NCBI GenBank assembly: GCA_001724025.1
Contig: MEDJ01000010.1
Location: forward strand, 75,368-139,367
Source of the DNA: Acidobacteria bacterium SCN 69-37
GTDB taxonomy: Bacteria; Acidobacteriota; Vicinamibacteria; Vicinamibacterales; SCN-69-37
Direction of reading: 5' to 3'
DNA length: 64,000 nt
Shown here: piece by piece, positions 38,487 through 48,566 of the stretch
Layout: every line of letters starts with the position of its first letter
Numbering within the stretch: position 1 is the first letter of the stretch
Position numbers and translations under genes: made by a program
Notes under the pieces: generated by a model
Databases searched by the model: none
The model's input: the letters and a program-made list of their open reading frames with translations, nothing else
What the model was told of the DNA's origin: nothing

Positions 38487-39059
38487 GTGCTCGGCCCGCT
38501 CGTTGCCGTCCTCCTGCTGCAGGCCGCTCAGGCCGCGCCCCCGCCGCCCCCGGCCGATCCGCCGCGTGCCGCCTGGTCGAATGCCACGGACTTCGCTCTG
38601 ATCGCCGACGAGCGCGACAGCCTGGCCGGCATCTCGCGCCTGGCCGTGCGCGTGCTCATCGCGGAGGGCCTCGATCCGGCCCTCGCGAGTGATGCCCTCA
38701 CCTCGACCGTCGCGTTCCGCCTCGAGCAGGCCGGGCTCGTCGTCGTGCCGACACGCGCGGTCGAAGATCCGCTGCTCGTCGTGACCGTGGGCGTGGTCAA
38801 CGACCACGAATCGCGCACGGGCGCGCCCCGCGTCTACCGCATCGACGCGGACCTGCTGCAGCTGGTCCGGCTCTCGGACCGCGACGCACGCGCCCGCCTG
38901 ATAATGGCGTCGACCTGGCACGCCGGGACCGCCGGCACGCTGCCGCCCTCCACGGCCGACGACCTGCGCGCGCGCATCGCGGACATCGTCGATGCCTTCC
39001 TGGCCGATCACCGTACGGCCAACACGCCGACCGCACCGCTCGTCATCCCGCGTCCCTGA
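38487..39059 (+). CDS. exported protein of unknown function
   Basis: A 190-residue protein with GTG start. A short signal peptide (MLGPLVAVLLLQAAQA) is followed by a Pro-rich stretch and an alpha/beta domain (VRVLIAEGLDPALASDALTS; LLVVTVGVVND). It resembles periplasmic sub-unit-like hypothetical proteins but has no motif I recognise. It stands alone between the DUF6496 and radical SAM genes. Confidence 0.6.
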   Translation: MLGPLVAVLLLQAAQAAPPPPPADPPRAAWSNATDFALIADERDSLAGISRLAVRVLIAEGLDPALASDALTSTVAFRLEQAGLVVVPTRAVEDPLLVVTVGVVNDHESRTGAPRVYRIDADLLQLVRLSDRDARARLIMASTWHAGTAGTLPPSTADDLRARIADIVDAFLADHRTANTPTAPLVIPRP

Positions 39060-39122
39060 CCGACCTCGGCCGTCCGGCACCCCGCTTGACTGTCAGCATC
39101 GGTAGGGCGAAGATACAGCGAA

Positions 39123-40133
39123 ATGGCGCGATCTCGGCAGCAACTGTCGCTGTTCGAGGAGATCCTCGCGATCCCGACCCTGCGCGACGTGGCCGACGCC
39201 GTGCGCGTGGCCGGCGTGGACGGATTGCCCGACGCGACCCGGCGTGCCGACGAAGCGCGGTATCAGCACGTGCAGGTCCGGTCGGCGCTTACGCCCACGG
39301 CCGGCATGCCGTTCGCCTGGGCTCTCAACCCGTATCGCGGCTGCACGCACGCCTGCGAGTACTGCTATGCGCGAAAGTACCAGCGCCACCTCGAACTGGG
39401 GACGGGCGACGACTTCTCGTCGGTGATCCTGGTCAAGACGAACCTGCCCGAGACGCTCGCGCGACAGGTCCAGCGGCAATCGTGGACACGTGAGACCGTG
39501 GCCGTCGGAACCGCAACGGATCCGTATCAGCCGATCGAAGGGCATTACCGCCTGACCCGCCGATGCCTGGAGATTCTTGTCGATGCGGCGACGCCCTTCT
39601 CGATCGTCACGAAGGGGCCGATGGTCGTGCGCGACATTGACGTGCTGCTGCGCGCGACGGCCGGCGCCGGCTGCCGCGTGTATCTCAGCGTCCCCTCTGT
39701 CGATGACGAGGCGTGGGCGCGCCTCGAGCCGGGCACGGCCCACCCCGCGCAGCGCCTGCGCGCGGCGCGGCAGTTGGCCGATGCCGGCATCGACACGGGC
39801 GTGCTGATGATGCCGCTCGTGCCCGGGATCACGACGTCGCGCGACCGGATTCGCCGGACGGTCCAGGCCATCGCCGACGCGGGCGTGCGCCTGACTGGTG
39901 CGAACGTCGCGCACCTGGACGACGGCGTGCGCGCACACTTCTTTGCGTTTCTCGCGCGTGAGTTCCCGTCGCTGGTCGACGGATATGAACGGTTGTACCG
40001 GCGGAAGTACGTCACCGCGGACTATCGCGCGTCGGTCCACGCGGTCGTCGACGACGAGCGGCGCCGGATCGGCGGCGTCGTCAGGAGCGCGACCGCTGGG
40101 GCACGACGACCCACGACCGGCTCCGCACCGTAG
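39123..40133 (+). CDS. radical SAM protein, spore-photoproduct-lyase-like (PA0069 family)
   Basis: A 336-residue protein. Cluster motif CTHACEYCYARKYQRHLELG (CxxxCxxC). NPYRGC immediately before it is typical of the SPL-like/Rv2578c-PA0069 family. TATDPYQPIEGHYRLTR and the downstream KGPMVVRD and GVLMMPLVPGIT are also family features. SPL itself repairs UV thymine lesions; non-spore homologues have no settled role. Its last 53 bases overlap the 3' end of the convergent VWFA gene. Confidence 0.88.
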   Translation: MARSRQQLSLFEEILAIPTLRDVADAVRVAGVDGLPDATRRADEARYQHVQVRSALTPTAGMPFAWALNPYRGCTHACEYCYARKYQRHLELGTGDDFSSVILVKTNLPETLARQVQRQSWTRETVAVGTATDPYQPIEGHYRLTRRCLEILVDAATPFSIVTKGPMVVRDIDVLLRATAGAGCRVYLSVPSVDDEAWARLEPGTAHPAQRLRAARQLADAGIDTGVLMMPLVPGITTSRDRIRRTVQAIADAGVRLTGANVAHLDDGVRAHFFAFLAREFPSLVDGYERLYRRKYVTADYRASVHAVVDDERRRIGGVVRSATAGARRPTTGSAP

Positions 40134-41421
40134 CGTCGCGGGTGTTGCGCACGCGCACGCGCAGCTCCCGCAGCTTGCCGTCACGATCCACGTCGTCCGG
40201 TTCCACGCCGAGCAGGTAGTGCGACGAGGTCTCGCGGAATACGCGATCGAGCGCGATCTCGCCGCCGCCCAGCAGCACGCGCATCAGCGCCCCGCCCGAG
40301 GCACCGGAGAACTCTTCGAGCAGCCGGCCGCCGACGGCCATGTCGCGGCTGCGCGAGACGGGCGTCGATCCGCCGCGGCGCGATTCGGCCGACAGCGCGC
40401 GGAACTCGCGATTGTCGACGTGCAGCGTGTAGATGGCCGTGTTCGTGGCCGCCGCATCCTGACCCAGGACCTTTGCCAGGTCGCCGACATCCGGCCGGCC
40501 ACCCGGGCGGTCGGTCACCGGGATGCCCGCGCTGAACAGGACGACGGTCTTGCGGCCCGGTCGCTCGTCGAGCAGCGTGATCAGCGCGCGCAGGCCGTTG
40601 AGGCCCTCGGTCGCGCGGCCCTCGAGATAGAACGCCTTGGTCGCCGCCTCGGTCTGAATCATGTCCGCGCACGCCGAGCTGACCGATCCGCACTCGCGCA
40701 ACTGCACGCGCTGTAGCGTGCTGCCGTCACCGATATCGAGCATGGAGATCGACGACGCATTCGATGAGGCGCCGCTCCCGTTGGTGAGCGACGACCGCCG
40801 CGAGACCTCTGCCGTGATGTCGATGATCTCCGACGGGCTCAGGTTGTGTTCGCCCGGCATCGCCTGGCTGCGGCCGACAATGCGATCGACGGCCTGGCTG
40901 ACGAGGTTGTGTTCGATCGTCGGCTCCATCCGCGGCCCGACGGGAAAGGTGTAGAGCCCGACGGTGTCGCCTGGCTGGAGCCGGCGGATGAAGCCGCGCG
41001 CCGCGGCGACGACGTCGCGCGATTCCTGCACGGTGAAGCTGTCGGTATCGAACGCGAGGACGTAGGTACGGCCCGTCGAAGCCACGTCGGTCGTGGGCCA
41101 CAGGTTGGTGGCCTGCGGGCCGCTCATGACGGGGCGCGCCGGCGCCGTACCGGAGACGGACGCGAACTGGATGAAGTCGGCCGAGGCCACCCGCCGGCGT
41201 CGGCCGTTGATCGACACCTCGAAGTCCTCGGGACGGAGCGACCGGATCGGGTTGCCGGCGCCGTCGACCACCTGGACGTCGACGGCGACGAGGTCGACGG
41301 TCGCGGTGAACGTCGGCTGCTGATCGGCGGTGGCCGCAGGCTGGACGGACGTCAGGGCCAGGCACGCCGCGATCGACAGCGGGGCCACCCGGCGCTTCCA
41401 CGGGAACGGCTTGCCTTTCAT
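40081..41421 (-). CDS. VWFA-related Acidobacterial-type exported protein
   Basis: A 446-residue protein from the ATG at 41421 (GGGAG eight bases upstream). Signal peptide in residues 10-32 (VAPLSIAACLALTSVQPAATA). Next is VDVQVVDGAGNPIRSLRPEDFEV, the conserved opening of the VWFA-related domain of Acidobacteria (TIGR03436). Then a von Willebrand A-like fold: YVLAFDTDSFT (a MIDAS-like DxDS) and RKTVVLFSAGIPV. The family is greatly expanded in Acidobacteriota; function unknown. It supports the phylum guess. Confidence 0.85.
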   Translation of the reverse strand: MKGKPFPWKRRVAPLSIAACLALTSVQPAATADQQPTFTATVDLVAVDVQVVDGAGNPIRSLRPEDFEVSINGRRRRVASADFIQFASVSGTAPARPVMSGPQATNLWPTTDVASTGRTYVLAFDTDSFTVQESRDVVAAARGFIRRLQPGDTVGLYTFPVGPRMEPTIEHNLVSQAVDRIVGRSQAMPGEHNLSPSEIIDITAEVSRRSSLTNGSGASSNASSISMLDIGDGSTLQRVQLRECGSVSSACADMIQTEAATKAFYLEGRATEGLNGLRALITLLDERPGRKTVVLFSAGIPVTDRPGGRPDVGDLAKVLGQDAAATNTAIYTLHVDNREFRALSAESRRGGSTPVSRSRDMAVGGRLLEEFSGASGGALMRVLLGGGEIALDRVFRETSSHYLLGVEPDDVDRDGKLRELRVRVRNTRDATVRSRSWVVVPQRSRS

Positions 41422-41529
41422 GATCTGCACTCCCTCGGTCGGGACGATTCTGCTGTGGTGACCGCCTCCACCATAGCACCTGGCGGGCAACCGGCAAGGG
41501 TTTTCTGCAGCTGCCGGCTGGCAGGTAAC

Positions 41530-42075
41530 ATGGGCGGCATGATCAGGAATGCGTTCATTCGGTTGGTGAGCGGCGCCGGGATCCTCGGCCTCGCCTTCGG
41601 GTGCGCCTCGGCGGCGGCACCCGTGATCGTGCCGGGAACGGGGGAGGCGACGATCACGCGTGGCGCCCTGCGGGCGATCGAGGCGCGGTGGCGGGACGTG
41701 GATCTCGGGCGTCCGCCCGCGTCTGCCTGTGCCGGCACGGCCGAGACGTCCGCGCCGCTCGTGCGCGGCGACTTCAACGGCGACGGACTCGAGGATGTGG
41801 CGCTCTGGATCGTGGCGGGTGGCACCCCGCACCTCGTGGCGGCCCTGGCGATGCTCGACGGCCGCGCGACAGCGGTCGAGGTCGGTGACCCCGCGACCCT
41901 CGACGGCGGGGCCGCGCTCGAGGTCGGCCCGCGCGGGACCGCGTATCGGACGTCGTCGCTGACGATCGACTTCTTCTATGGCGCTGATACTGTTGTGACG
42001 CGTGCCTGCGACGGGAGCCGGACCGCCTGGTTCTGGACCGGCGGGTCGTTCGGGCGTCAGTCGCTGGCCAGCTGA
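41530..42075 (+). CDS. exported protein with FG-GAP/VCBS-like Ca-binding motif
   Basis: A 181-residue protein; ATG at 41530 (a second at 41539). Signal peptide with a weak lipobox-like LAFGC. One [15 protein letters not shown] motif (DxNxDGxxD) as in FG-GAP repeats, followed by beta strands. It could be a small secreted calcium-binding protein. It overlaps the convergent gluQ 3' end by 19 bases. Confidence 0.65.
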   Translation: MGGMIRNAFIRLVSGAGILGLAFGCASAAAPVIVPGTGEATITRGALRAIEARWRDVDLGRPPASACAGTAETSAPLVRGDFNGDGLEDVALWIVAGGTPHLVAALAMLDGRATAVEVGDPATLDGGAALEVGPRGTAYRTSSLTIDFFYGADTVVTRACDGSRTAWFWTGGSFGRQSLAS

Positions 42076-42953
42076 AGCGCCGCCGCCAGCGAGCCCACGT
42101 CGGTGGCCGGGATGACCGCCCCGGCAGGAACGAGCCCGGCGCGCGCGGCAGCGTGTCCGATCACGCGCGCGGCGTTCCAGCCCGCGCGCCGCATGTCGCG
42201 GATTCCCGTGTCGTTGTCGGCCTTGCTCAGCTTCTGCGTCGACGATTTCATCAGCAGCGGGTGATGGGCGAAGCGCGCGGGGCGAGGCCGGCCGAGCAGG
42301 CGACCGAGGCGGATCTGCGCGGCTGTGGCGGCCTGCAGGTCGTCGCCGCGCACGACGAGGTCGATTCCCTGCTCGAGGTCGTCGACGACGACGGCGAACG
42401 TGTACGTCCAGTTGCCGTGTCGATCGCGGATGGCCGGGTCGCCCAGGTGCGCCGCGTCGCCGGTGCACGGGCCCTGCAGGAGATCGACAAAGGTCTCGGG
42501 GCCGCCGTCGAGACGCACGCGCCACGTGGTCGAGCCATCGAGTGGCAGGTGTCTCGATCGGCACGTGCCGGGGTACGCACCACGACCGTGCTGGCGCGCC
42601 GCGATGTCCTGCCGCGTACACGTGCAGCCGTAGAGCAGGCCGGCCGCGCGCAGCCGTTCGGCGGCGACGTGATAGATCGTCTGGCGATCGCGCTGCCGAC
42701 ACAGCCAGTGGCCGCTGTCGAACCGGACCGCGGGGTGGGCATCGGCCTCGAACCCGAGCCAGGCGAGGTCGTCGAGCAGGGCCGCTTCATAGGCGGGGCG
42801 GGACCGCTGCGCGTCGTGATCCTCGATGCGCAGAATCACGCGTGCCCCGAAACGTCGCGCCAGGCCCCAGACGTAGATCGCGTTGACGACGTGGCCGAGG
42901 TGCAGGAAGCCGGTGGGCGCCGGGGCGAATCGGGTGAGGGTCGCCGCGATCAT
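42057..42953 (-). CDS. gluQ: glutamyl-Q tRNA(Asp) synthetase
   Basis: A 298-residue class I synthetase-like enzyme lacking an anticodon-binding domain. HIGH-like motif HLGHVV after FAPAPTGF; Zn-ligand Cys in GCTCTRQD and CRSRHL; KMSKS-like QKLSKADND. It glutamylates queuosine in tRNA-Asp rather than charging tRNA-Glu. The ATG at 42953 overlaps the stop of the upstream cls-like gene (ATGA). Confidence 0.93.
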   Translation of the reverse strand: MIAATLTRFAPAPTGFLHLGHVVNAIYVWGLARRFGARVILRIEDHDAQRSRPAYEAALLDDLAWLGFEADAHPAVRFDSGHWLCRQRDRQTIYHVAAERLRAAGLLYGCTCTRQDIAARQHGRGAYPGTCRSRHLPLDGSTTWRVRLDGGPETFVDLLQGPCTGDAAHLGDPAIRDRHGNWTYTFAVVVDDLEQGIDLVVRGDDLQAATAAQIRLGRLLGRPRPARFAHHPLLMKSSTQKLSKADNDTGIRDMRRAGWNAARVIGHAAARAGLVPAGAVIPATDVGSLAAALQLASD

Positions 42954-44377
42954 CGGCGGGAACGGCGCCACACCTGCCACGCCTCGGCGAGGAAGGTCAG
43001 CGCAATCCACGCGGCAATCAGGGCCGCGGGCCACGCGAGCAGCCACGGCGCCACGAACCCGACGACCGCCAGCGCGGCGAGCAGCAGCGCGACGATGGTG
43101 ATCGGCTTGATCTCCTCGTTCTCGAGTTCGCGGTTGCCGGACACGGCGGCGCCGAGGCTGCGGCCGACACCGGCCACGGTCCGGACGACGCGGCGCGACG
43201 AGCGGTAGCGCCGGCGTGGCCGACCGGCGGCCACGGGCCGGCGGCGCCTGGATTCGAGCACGACCTCGGTGGCGCGCGCGAGGTCTTCCTCGAAGTGCGC
43301 CGCGAGCGTCTGCGCCACGCCGGGGTCCTCGATCGCGACGTCGAGTTCCCAGTTGCCGATCCAGCTGTTGAGATTGAGGTTGGTCGAGCCGATGCGGGCC
43401 CAGCGGGCATCGGCCACGGCCGTCTTGGCGTGGATCATCGTGCCGTTCCACTCGAAGATCCGGACGCCGGCCTCGAGCAGCGGGCGGTAGAGGGCACGGG
43501 AGACGGGCACGATCCAGCCGACGTCGCTGTCGCGCGGCAGCAGCAGGCGCACGTCCACGCCGTCACGGGCCGCGCGCGTCAGGGCCTCGAGATACGGACC
43601 CGTGCCGATGAAATAGGCGTCGGTCAGCCACAACGACCGCCTGGCGATCGTGCCGACGAGCAGATCCATGCGGAGCATGTTCGCGGTGAACGGCTCTGTC
43701 GGAATCAGCCGCAGGTTCACCGATCCGGCCGCGGGAATCTCCGACGCATGCGGCGGATCGGGAAACGGAGCGCCGCCCGCGAGGTACCAGCTTTCGGCAA
43801 AGGAGGCCTCGGCGTGCGACACCGCGGGCCCGATGATCTCCACGCCGGTATCGCGCCACGGCTGCCGGCCCCTGGCCGGTTCACCCTCCCAGGCCTGACC
43901 GATGCAGAGTCCCGACACGAACGCGACCCGTCCGTCCACCGTGAGCAGCTTGCGGTGATTGCGCCGCAGCCAGCCCAGCGTGCTCGACAGGCTCGGCGGA
44001 TTGAACGTCCGGACCTCGCCGCCGGCGGCCAGGAGCGGCGTGAACAGCCCGCGTAGCGGGCCGAGGCCGCACCCGAACCAGTCGTAGATGACGCGCACGG
44101 CCACGCCTTCGCGCGCTTTGCGCGCCAGCCGCTCGATGAAGCGGCGTCCCACCGAATCGCGGTGGATGATGTACATCTCCATGTGGATGGTGGCGGTGGC
44201 CGCGTCGATCGCGGCTTCCCACACGGGGTAGTTCTCGGTGGCGTCACGCAGGATGCGCACCGCGTTGCCGCCGACGAGCGGCGCGCCGGCCGTCCGGCTG
44301 AAGGCCTGATCGGCGGCCGACCTGATCGATCCGAGATCGATCGACGTCGTTCGGCGCACGGGCAGACGCAGGGGCAC
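42950..44377 (-). CDS. cardiolipin synthase-like phospholipase D protein
   Basis: A 475-residue protein with two HKD motifs: [16 protein letters not shown] (about residue 137) and [19 protein letters not shown] (about 310). Two hydrophobic spans lie at the C-terminus ([20 protein letters not shown] and the following helix). Canonical Cls has its spans at the N-terminus, so this is a PLD-like variant anchored at its C-terminus. Likely role is phosphatidyl transfer in membrane lipid synthesis. Confidence 0.85.
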   Translation of the reverse strand: MPLRLPVRRTTSIDLGSIRSAADQAFSRTAGAPLVGGNAVRILRDATENYPVWEAAIDAATATIHMEMYIIHRDSVGRRFIERLARKAREGVAVRVIYDWFGCGLGPLRGLFTPLLAAGGEVRTFNPPSLSSTLGWLRRNHRKLLTVDGRVAFVSGLCIGQAWEGEPARGRQPWRDTGVEIIGPAVSHAEASFAESWYLAGGAPFPDPPHASEIPAAGSVNLRLIPTEPFTANMLRMDLLVGTIARRSLWLTDAYFIGTGPYLEALTRAARDGVDVRLLLPRDSDVGWIVPVSRALYRPLLEAGVRIFEWNGTMIHAKTAVADARWARIGSTNLNLNSWIGNWELDVAIEDPGVAQTLAAHFEEDLARATEVVLESRRRRPVAAGRPRRRYRSSRRVVRTVAGVGRSLGAAVSGNRELENEEIKPITIVALLLAALAVVGFVAPWLLAWPAALIAAWIALTFLAEAWQVWRRSRR

Positions 44378-44441
44378 GACGGCATCTTATGGCGAAGTCG
44401 CGAACGGCGGTATGCTCGCGGCTTCGGGATGGGGACGGGCG

Positions 44442-45314
44442 ATGACACGACGCGACGACGACTCGGGCGACAACGACACGACGTCGGGACCGGGGCCGAT
44501 CGTGGATCCGCGGGACACGGATCCCTTCGGTGCCTTCAAGGCCGCGCAGAAGCAGCGCTGGGCGTCGTTCGTCGCATTCGAGATGCTGACGACGCCCGTG
44601 GCCGCGCGGCTCGTGCGGTTCGTGGGCGTGGCGCCCGGCCAGCGATGGCTCGACGTCGCGTGCGGCACCGGCGTGGTGGCGGTGACGGCCGCGCGGCAGG
44701 GCGCATGCGTGACGGGGCTCGACCTGACGCCCGATCTCCTCGTCAGGGCGCGTGAGCACGCGGCCATCGGCGGCGTCTCGATCGACTGGCACGAGGGCGA
44801 CGTCGAGGCACTGCCGTTCGGCGACGGGACGTTCGACGTCGTGGTCAGCGAGTTCGGTCACATCTTCGCGCCCCGGCCGGCCGTCGCCCTCGCGGAGATG
44901 CTGCGCGTGCTGCGTCGCGGCGGCACGATCGCCTTTGCGAGCTGGCCGCCGGAGTTGTTCATGGGTCGGATGTTCGCGTTGGCCGCGCAGTACCAGCCGC
45001 CGCCCGATCCGGCGCCGGCGCCGCCGGCCGCGTGGGGCGACCCGGCGATCGTGCGCGAGCGCCTGGGCGAGGCCGTGCAGGACGTCGGGTTCGACCGCGG
45101 CCGCATGCACACGCCGGCGCTGAGCCCGGCCCACTATCGGATCAGGGCCGAGCAGACATCGGCGGCCATCGCCCGGCTCGTCGAAACGCTGGCCGCGACC
45201 GACCCGGACCGGCTCGATCGGTTTCGACGCGACTACGATGCCCTGACCGCCGAGTACTTCGGCGGCAACGTGGTCCGGCAGGATTTCCTGCTCACGCGCG
45301 CGACGAAGCGGTGA
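44442..45314 (+). CDS. class I SAM-dependent methyltransferase
   Basis: A 290-residue protein. Motif I LDVACGTGVVAVTAARQG, motif II DLTPDLL, motif IV FDVVVSEFGHIF, and a RGGTIAFASWPPE post-motif. Belongs to the UbiE/Methyltransf_11 group. Start set at ATG 44442 (GGGGACGG upstream); 44412 would add ten residues. Substrate unknown. Divergent from the cls-like gene. Confidence 0.85.
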   Translation: MTRRDDDSGDNDTTSGPGPIVDPRDTDPFGAFKAAQKQRWASFVAFEMLTTPVAARLVRFVGVAPGQRWLDVACGTGVVAVTAARQGACVTGLDLTPDLLVRAREHAAIGGVSIDWHEGDVEALPFGDGTFDVVVSEFGHIFAPRPAVALAEMLRVLRRGGTIAFASWPPELFMGRMFALAAQYQPPPDPAPAPPAAWGDPAIVRERLGEAVQDVGFDRGRMHTPALSPAHYRIRAEQTSAAIARLVETLAATDPDRLDRFRRDYDALTAEYFGGNVVRQDFLLTRATKR

Positions 45315-45366
45315 TCGCGTCACGGTTGACGGCTGTCGCGGCCGCCCGCTACAGTGGGCGTCTGTC

Positions 45367-45729
45367 ATGCTGACGCTCTGGTTCCGCCGATTCTGGGCAG
45401 CCGTTGCGCTCGCCACCATGATCGGCGGCGTCGTGACGCCGCTCTTCGGCGATCTCCACACCGGGAGCGATATCGCCTGCACCGACGAGGTGTGGGGGAT
45501 TGCCGGTCACCACGACACGACCCAGATCGAAACGGTTCTGCCGCCCGTGGCCGACGGGCACTGCGCCCTCTGCCATCTGCAGCGGACGCTCTGGGGCGCG
45601 GCCGACGACGCCAAACGGTATGTCGCGGTTGCGGCCCTGGCCTCGTGGACTGTGACGCTCGTGGCGCCGGCCACGATCGACCCGGGACGGCACGACGTGC
45701 CGTCCCGCGCGCCGCCGGTCTTCGCCTGA
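45367..45729 (+). CDS. small membrane/periplasmic protein with CALC motif
   Basis: A 120-residue protein. One or two hydrophobic spans (WAAVALATMIGGVVTPLFG; VALASWTVTLVAPA) bracket GHCALCHLQR and several His and Asp residues (GHHDTTQIE). Small proteins with this HCxxCH-like motif are often encoded beside TonB receptors for copper, zinc or cobalt, so it may bind metal. It precedes the His-rich TonB receptor. Family assignment uncertain. Confidence 0.6.
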   Translation: MLTLWFRRFWAAVALATMIGGVVTPLFGDLHTGSDIACTDEVWGIAGHHDTTQIETVLPPVADGHCALCHLQRTLWGAADDAKRYVAVAALASWTVTLVAPATIDPGRHDVPSRAPPVFA

Positions 45730-45795
45730 TTTCTCCCCGCTGAGTTCGATTCGATCGTCCCGCGCGGCCGTGCCGGCCGCGCGTCTCGACGCCTG

Positions 45796-45835
45796 CCGGT
45801 GTCGTCCGCACCGTCCCGGCGGCGGACGACACCGG
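45796..45835 (+). other. strong hairpin in the TonB receptor leader
   Basis: Perfect 14-bp arms (45796-45809 and 45822-45835) with a 12-nt loop, between the CALC protein stop and the receptor start. No U tract. It could be a terminator, a pause site or a regulatory leader element. Confidence 0.55.
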
Positions 45836-45924
45836 GCACGGCCCGCGCCGTGCACCCTGTCGTGTCCCGTATCACCGATCCCCAGACGTTCGCGCGCGAG
45901 TGCCGCGCGCATGAGGTTGTGGTC

Positions 45925-48291
45925 ATGTTGTATCTGGTTCGTTTCCGCAGCGTGCTGGCCGTCCTGGCCGCGCTGCTCCTGAGTGCTCCCGTTGCCGCGC
46001 AGACGCGTCCGGCCACGGGCACCGTGGCCGGACGCGTCGTCCTGGCCGCCGACGGCAGCGCGGTCCACGGCGCCACCGTCATCGTCGTCGGCGCGCGCCG
46101 CGAGACGACGACCGACACGTCCGGCGCGTTCTCGATCGAGAACGTGCCGGCTGGTACGTATGAAGTCATCGCGCAGCGCCAGCACCTGAGCGCCGGCCGC
46201 CAGTCGGTGACCGTCACCGATGGCGGCCGCGCGTCGCTCGAGTTCGCGCTGACGCTCGAGACCCTCCACGAGAACATCGCCGTCACCGCGTCAGCCAGCG
46301 GCACGTCGACGACGTTCGACGCGTTCAGCGCGATCACGAGCCTCGACAGCCTGGAACTGGCGCAGCGCCGCGGCGCGAGCATTGCCGAGTCGCTGGCGGG
46401 TGAACCCGGCGTCGCCGTCAGATCGTTCGGCCCCGGCAACGCCAGGCCCATCATCCGCGGGTTCGACGGCGATCGCGTGCTCATCATGCAGGACGGCGTG
46501 CGGACCGGGGATCTGTCGAGTCAGTCCGGCGATCACGGGACGACGATCGATCCGGCGGCGGTCGAGCGGCTCGAGGTCGTCAAGGGACCGGCCACGCTGC
46601 TCTACGGCAGCAACGCCATCGGCGGCGTCGTGAACGTGATCTCGCCGCAGGACCTGTTCCGCGCCTCGCCGTTCGAGGGCGTCAACGGCGGCGTGTCCGT
46701 CGATACCGCGAGCAATACCGGCCAGGCGGGCGGCGCGGGCAACGTGCAGGTCGGCAAGGGGCCGTGGATGGCCTGGGCCGGCGGCGGCGCGCGGCGCACG
46801 GGCGACTACGCCTCGCCGCTCGGCACGGTCCGCAACTCGGCGACCGAAATGCAGAACGGACGCTTCGGCGTGGGCTGGACGGGACGACGCGCGTTTGCCA
46901 GCGTGGGCGGGCAGCTCGAACGCAGCCGTTTCGGCGTCCCCTTTGCCAACGTGTTCCACTCGCACGATCACGGTGACGAGGCCGATGATCACGATCACGA
47001 CCATGACGAGGCGGATCACGCCGCCGAGGCGTTCGACGTCGACCTGCTGGCGCATCGTCGCGAGGTGCGCGTCGATGCGGGACTGCGGCAGCTCGACACG
47101 GCGTTCATCGACAACGTGAAGGCCACGTTCGCCGGCGTCGGCTACCGGCACGACGAACTGGAGATCACGGACGGCGTCGAGGAACTGGCCACCCGGTTCG
47201 AGAACGACACGCAGTCGCTGCGTGTCGAACTGGAGCAGAAGCGGACGGGCCGGCTCACCGGCCGCATCGGCGTGGACTGGTTCGGTCGCGACTATCGATC
47301 GGCGGGCGAGGAAGCGCTCTCGCCGCGCACGAAGCAGCAGTCGTTCTCCGGATTCGCGTACGAAGAGCTCGGCTTCGGCCGGTTCCGCGTGCAGTTCGGC
47401 GGTCGCGTGGAGGCCAACAGGTTCAGGCCCGGCGAGCGGCCCGAGTCCGACGACCATGATCACGACCATGGCGCGGAGGAGGCGGATGATCACGATCACG
47501 ACGAACACGAGCCGCCGCCGGTCCGCGATCGCAATTTCACGGCGGCATCGGGATCGGTCGGGCTCCACACCGACATCGGCACCACAGGAGCGTTCGTCGT
47601 CAATGTGACGAGTGCGTCGCGCGTGCCGGCGATCGAGGAGCTGTACAACTTCGGGCCGCACGTGGGCAATCTGGCCTACGAGATCGGCAATCCCGATCTG
47701 ACCGTGGAACGGACGACGGGCCTCGACGTGAGCCTGCGGCGCCGGGCCGCGCGCGTCTCGGGCGAGATCAATGCGTTCGTCTACGGCATCCGCGATTTCG
47801 TCTATCTTGACTTCACCGGCGAGATCGTCGATAACCTGCGCGAAATCGAATACCAGCAGGGCGACGCGCGGTTCATCGGCGCGGAGGCGTCGACGCAGAT
47901 CGAACTGGGCGGGCACGCGCACCTCGAGGCGAGCATCAGCTCCGTCCGCGCCACGCTGACGGCCACCGACGAGGCGCTGCCGAGGATTCCGCCGGTGTCC
48001 GGCCGCGTACGCCTGGAGATCCCGTGGAAGGGCCTGGCGATTACGCCCGAGGTCGTCCTGGCGGCGTCGCAGACGCGGCTGTTCCGCGATGAGACGGCCA
48101 CCGACGGTTACGCGCTGCTGAACCTGGGCGCCAGCTACTTCGTCGTGCGCGGCCATGCCACGCACCAGATCACGCTGACCGGGCGGAACCTGACGAACAC
48201 GGAATACCGTAACCACACGTCGTTCCTGAAGGATTTCGCGCCGGAAATGGGACGCAGCGTGAAGCTGACCTACTCGGTCCGGTTCTTCTGA
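45925..48291 (+). CDS. TonB-dependent receptor with His/Asp-rich loops, ZnuD-like
   Basis: A 788-residue outer-membrane receptor. Signal peptide, then a carboxypeptidase-regulatory-like domain (residues about 30-110, VHGATVIVVG), plug domain (GNARPIIRGFDGDRVLIMQDG; VVKGPATLLYGSNAIGGVVN) and a 22-strand barrel ending in ...YSVRFF. Two extracellular loops are His/Asp-rich: near residue 347 (HSHDHGDEADDHDHDHDEAD) and near 507-530 (DDHDHDHGAEEADDHDHDEH). Neisseria ZnuD, a zinc piracy receptor, has similar loops. Zinc or another divalent metal is therefore the likely substrate. GAGG lies eight bases before the ATG. Confidence 0.9.
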   Translation: MLYLVRFRSVLAVLAALLLSAPVAAQTRPATGTVAGRVVLAADGSAVHGATVIVVGARRETTTDTSGAFSIENVPAGTYEVIAQRQHLSAGRQSVTVTDGGRASLEFALTLETLHENIAVTASASGTSTTFDAFSAITSLDSLELAQRRGASIAESLAGEPGVAVRSFGPGNARPIIRGFDGDRVLIMQDGVRTGDLSSQSGDHGTTIDPAAVERLEVVKGPATLLYGSNAIGGVVNVISPQDLFRASPFEGVNGGVSVDTASNTGQAGGAGNVQVGKGPWMAWAGGGARRTGDYASPLGTVRNSATEMQNGRFGVGWTGRRAFASVGGQLERSRFGVPFANVFHSHDHGDEADDHDHDHDEADHAAEAFDVDLLAHRREVRVDAGLRQLDTAFIDNVKATFAGVGYRHDELEITDGVEELATRFENDTQSLRVELEQKRTGRLTGRIGVDWFGRDYRSAGEEALSPRTKQQSFSGFAYEELGFGRFRVQFGGRVEANRFRPGERPESDDHDHDHGAEEADDHDHDEHEPPPVRDRNFTAASGSVGLHTDIGTTGAFVVNVTSASRVPAIEELYNFGPHVGNLAYEIGNPDLTVERTTGLDVSLRRRAARVSGEINAFVYGIRDFVYLDFTGEIVDNLREIEYQQGDARFIGAEASTQIELGGHAHLEASISSVRATLTATDEALPRIPPVSGRVRLEIPWKGLAITPEVVLAASQTRLFRDETATDGYALLNLGASYFVVRGHATHQITLTGRNLTNTEYRNHTSFLKDFAPEMGRSVKLTYSVRFF

Positions 48292-48298
48292 TCGACGC

Positions 48299-48338
48299 AA
48301 CGGCGGGGACCGCCTGGCGACGGTTCCCGCCGTTTTCG
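48299..48338 (+). terminator. intrinsic terminator after the TonB receptor
   Basis: Stem 48299-48311 with 48322-48334 (13 pairs, one G-U), followed by TTTTCGC. It begins eight bases after the receptor stop. Confidence 0.8.
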
Positions 48339-48566
48339 CTTGCAGCCGGGCAGCGTCTGGTATGAAATCAGCCCCGCAGGGCGGCCCGGTCGCGTGCGGG
48401 ATGGACGACGACTCCTCCCCGTCGTCGGTGCGCGCGCGGGCCGTCACTGCCCAGTCGTCCCGTCGACCCCCGCTTCCTGCTCCGAGTTCGGCGACCCTCC
48501 CAACATGTTCCGCGCTCGTCGAGAATTCCTCTCGTCGTCTGCCCGCGCTCGCGCTACACTGACAGC

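Noticed and set aside
46963-47515. His/Asp repeats in the TonB receptor considered as a microsatellite artefact
   Set aside because: They vary in codon use and position, lie in two separate loops, and fit a known metal-receptor design.
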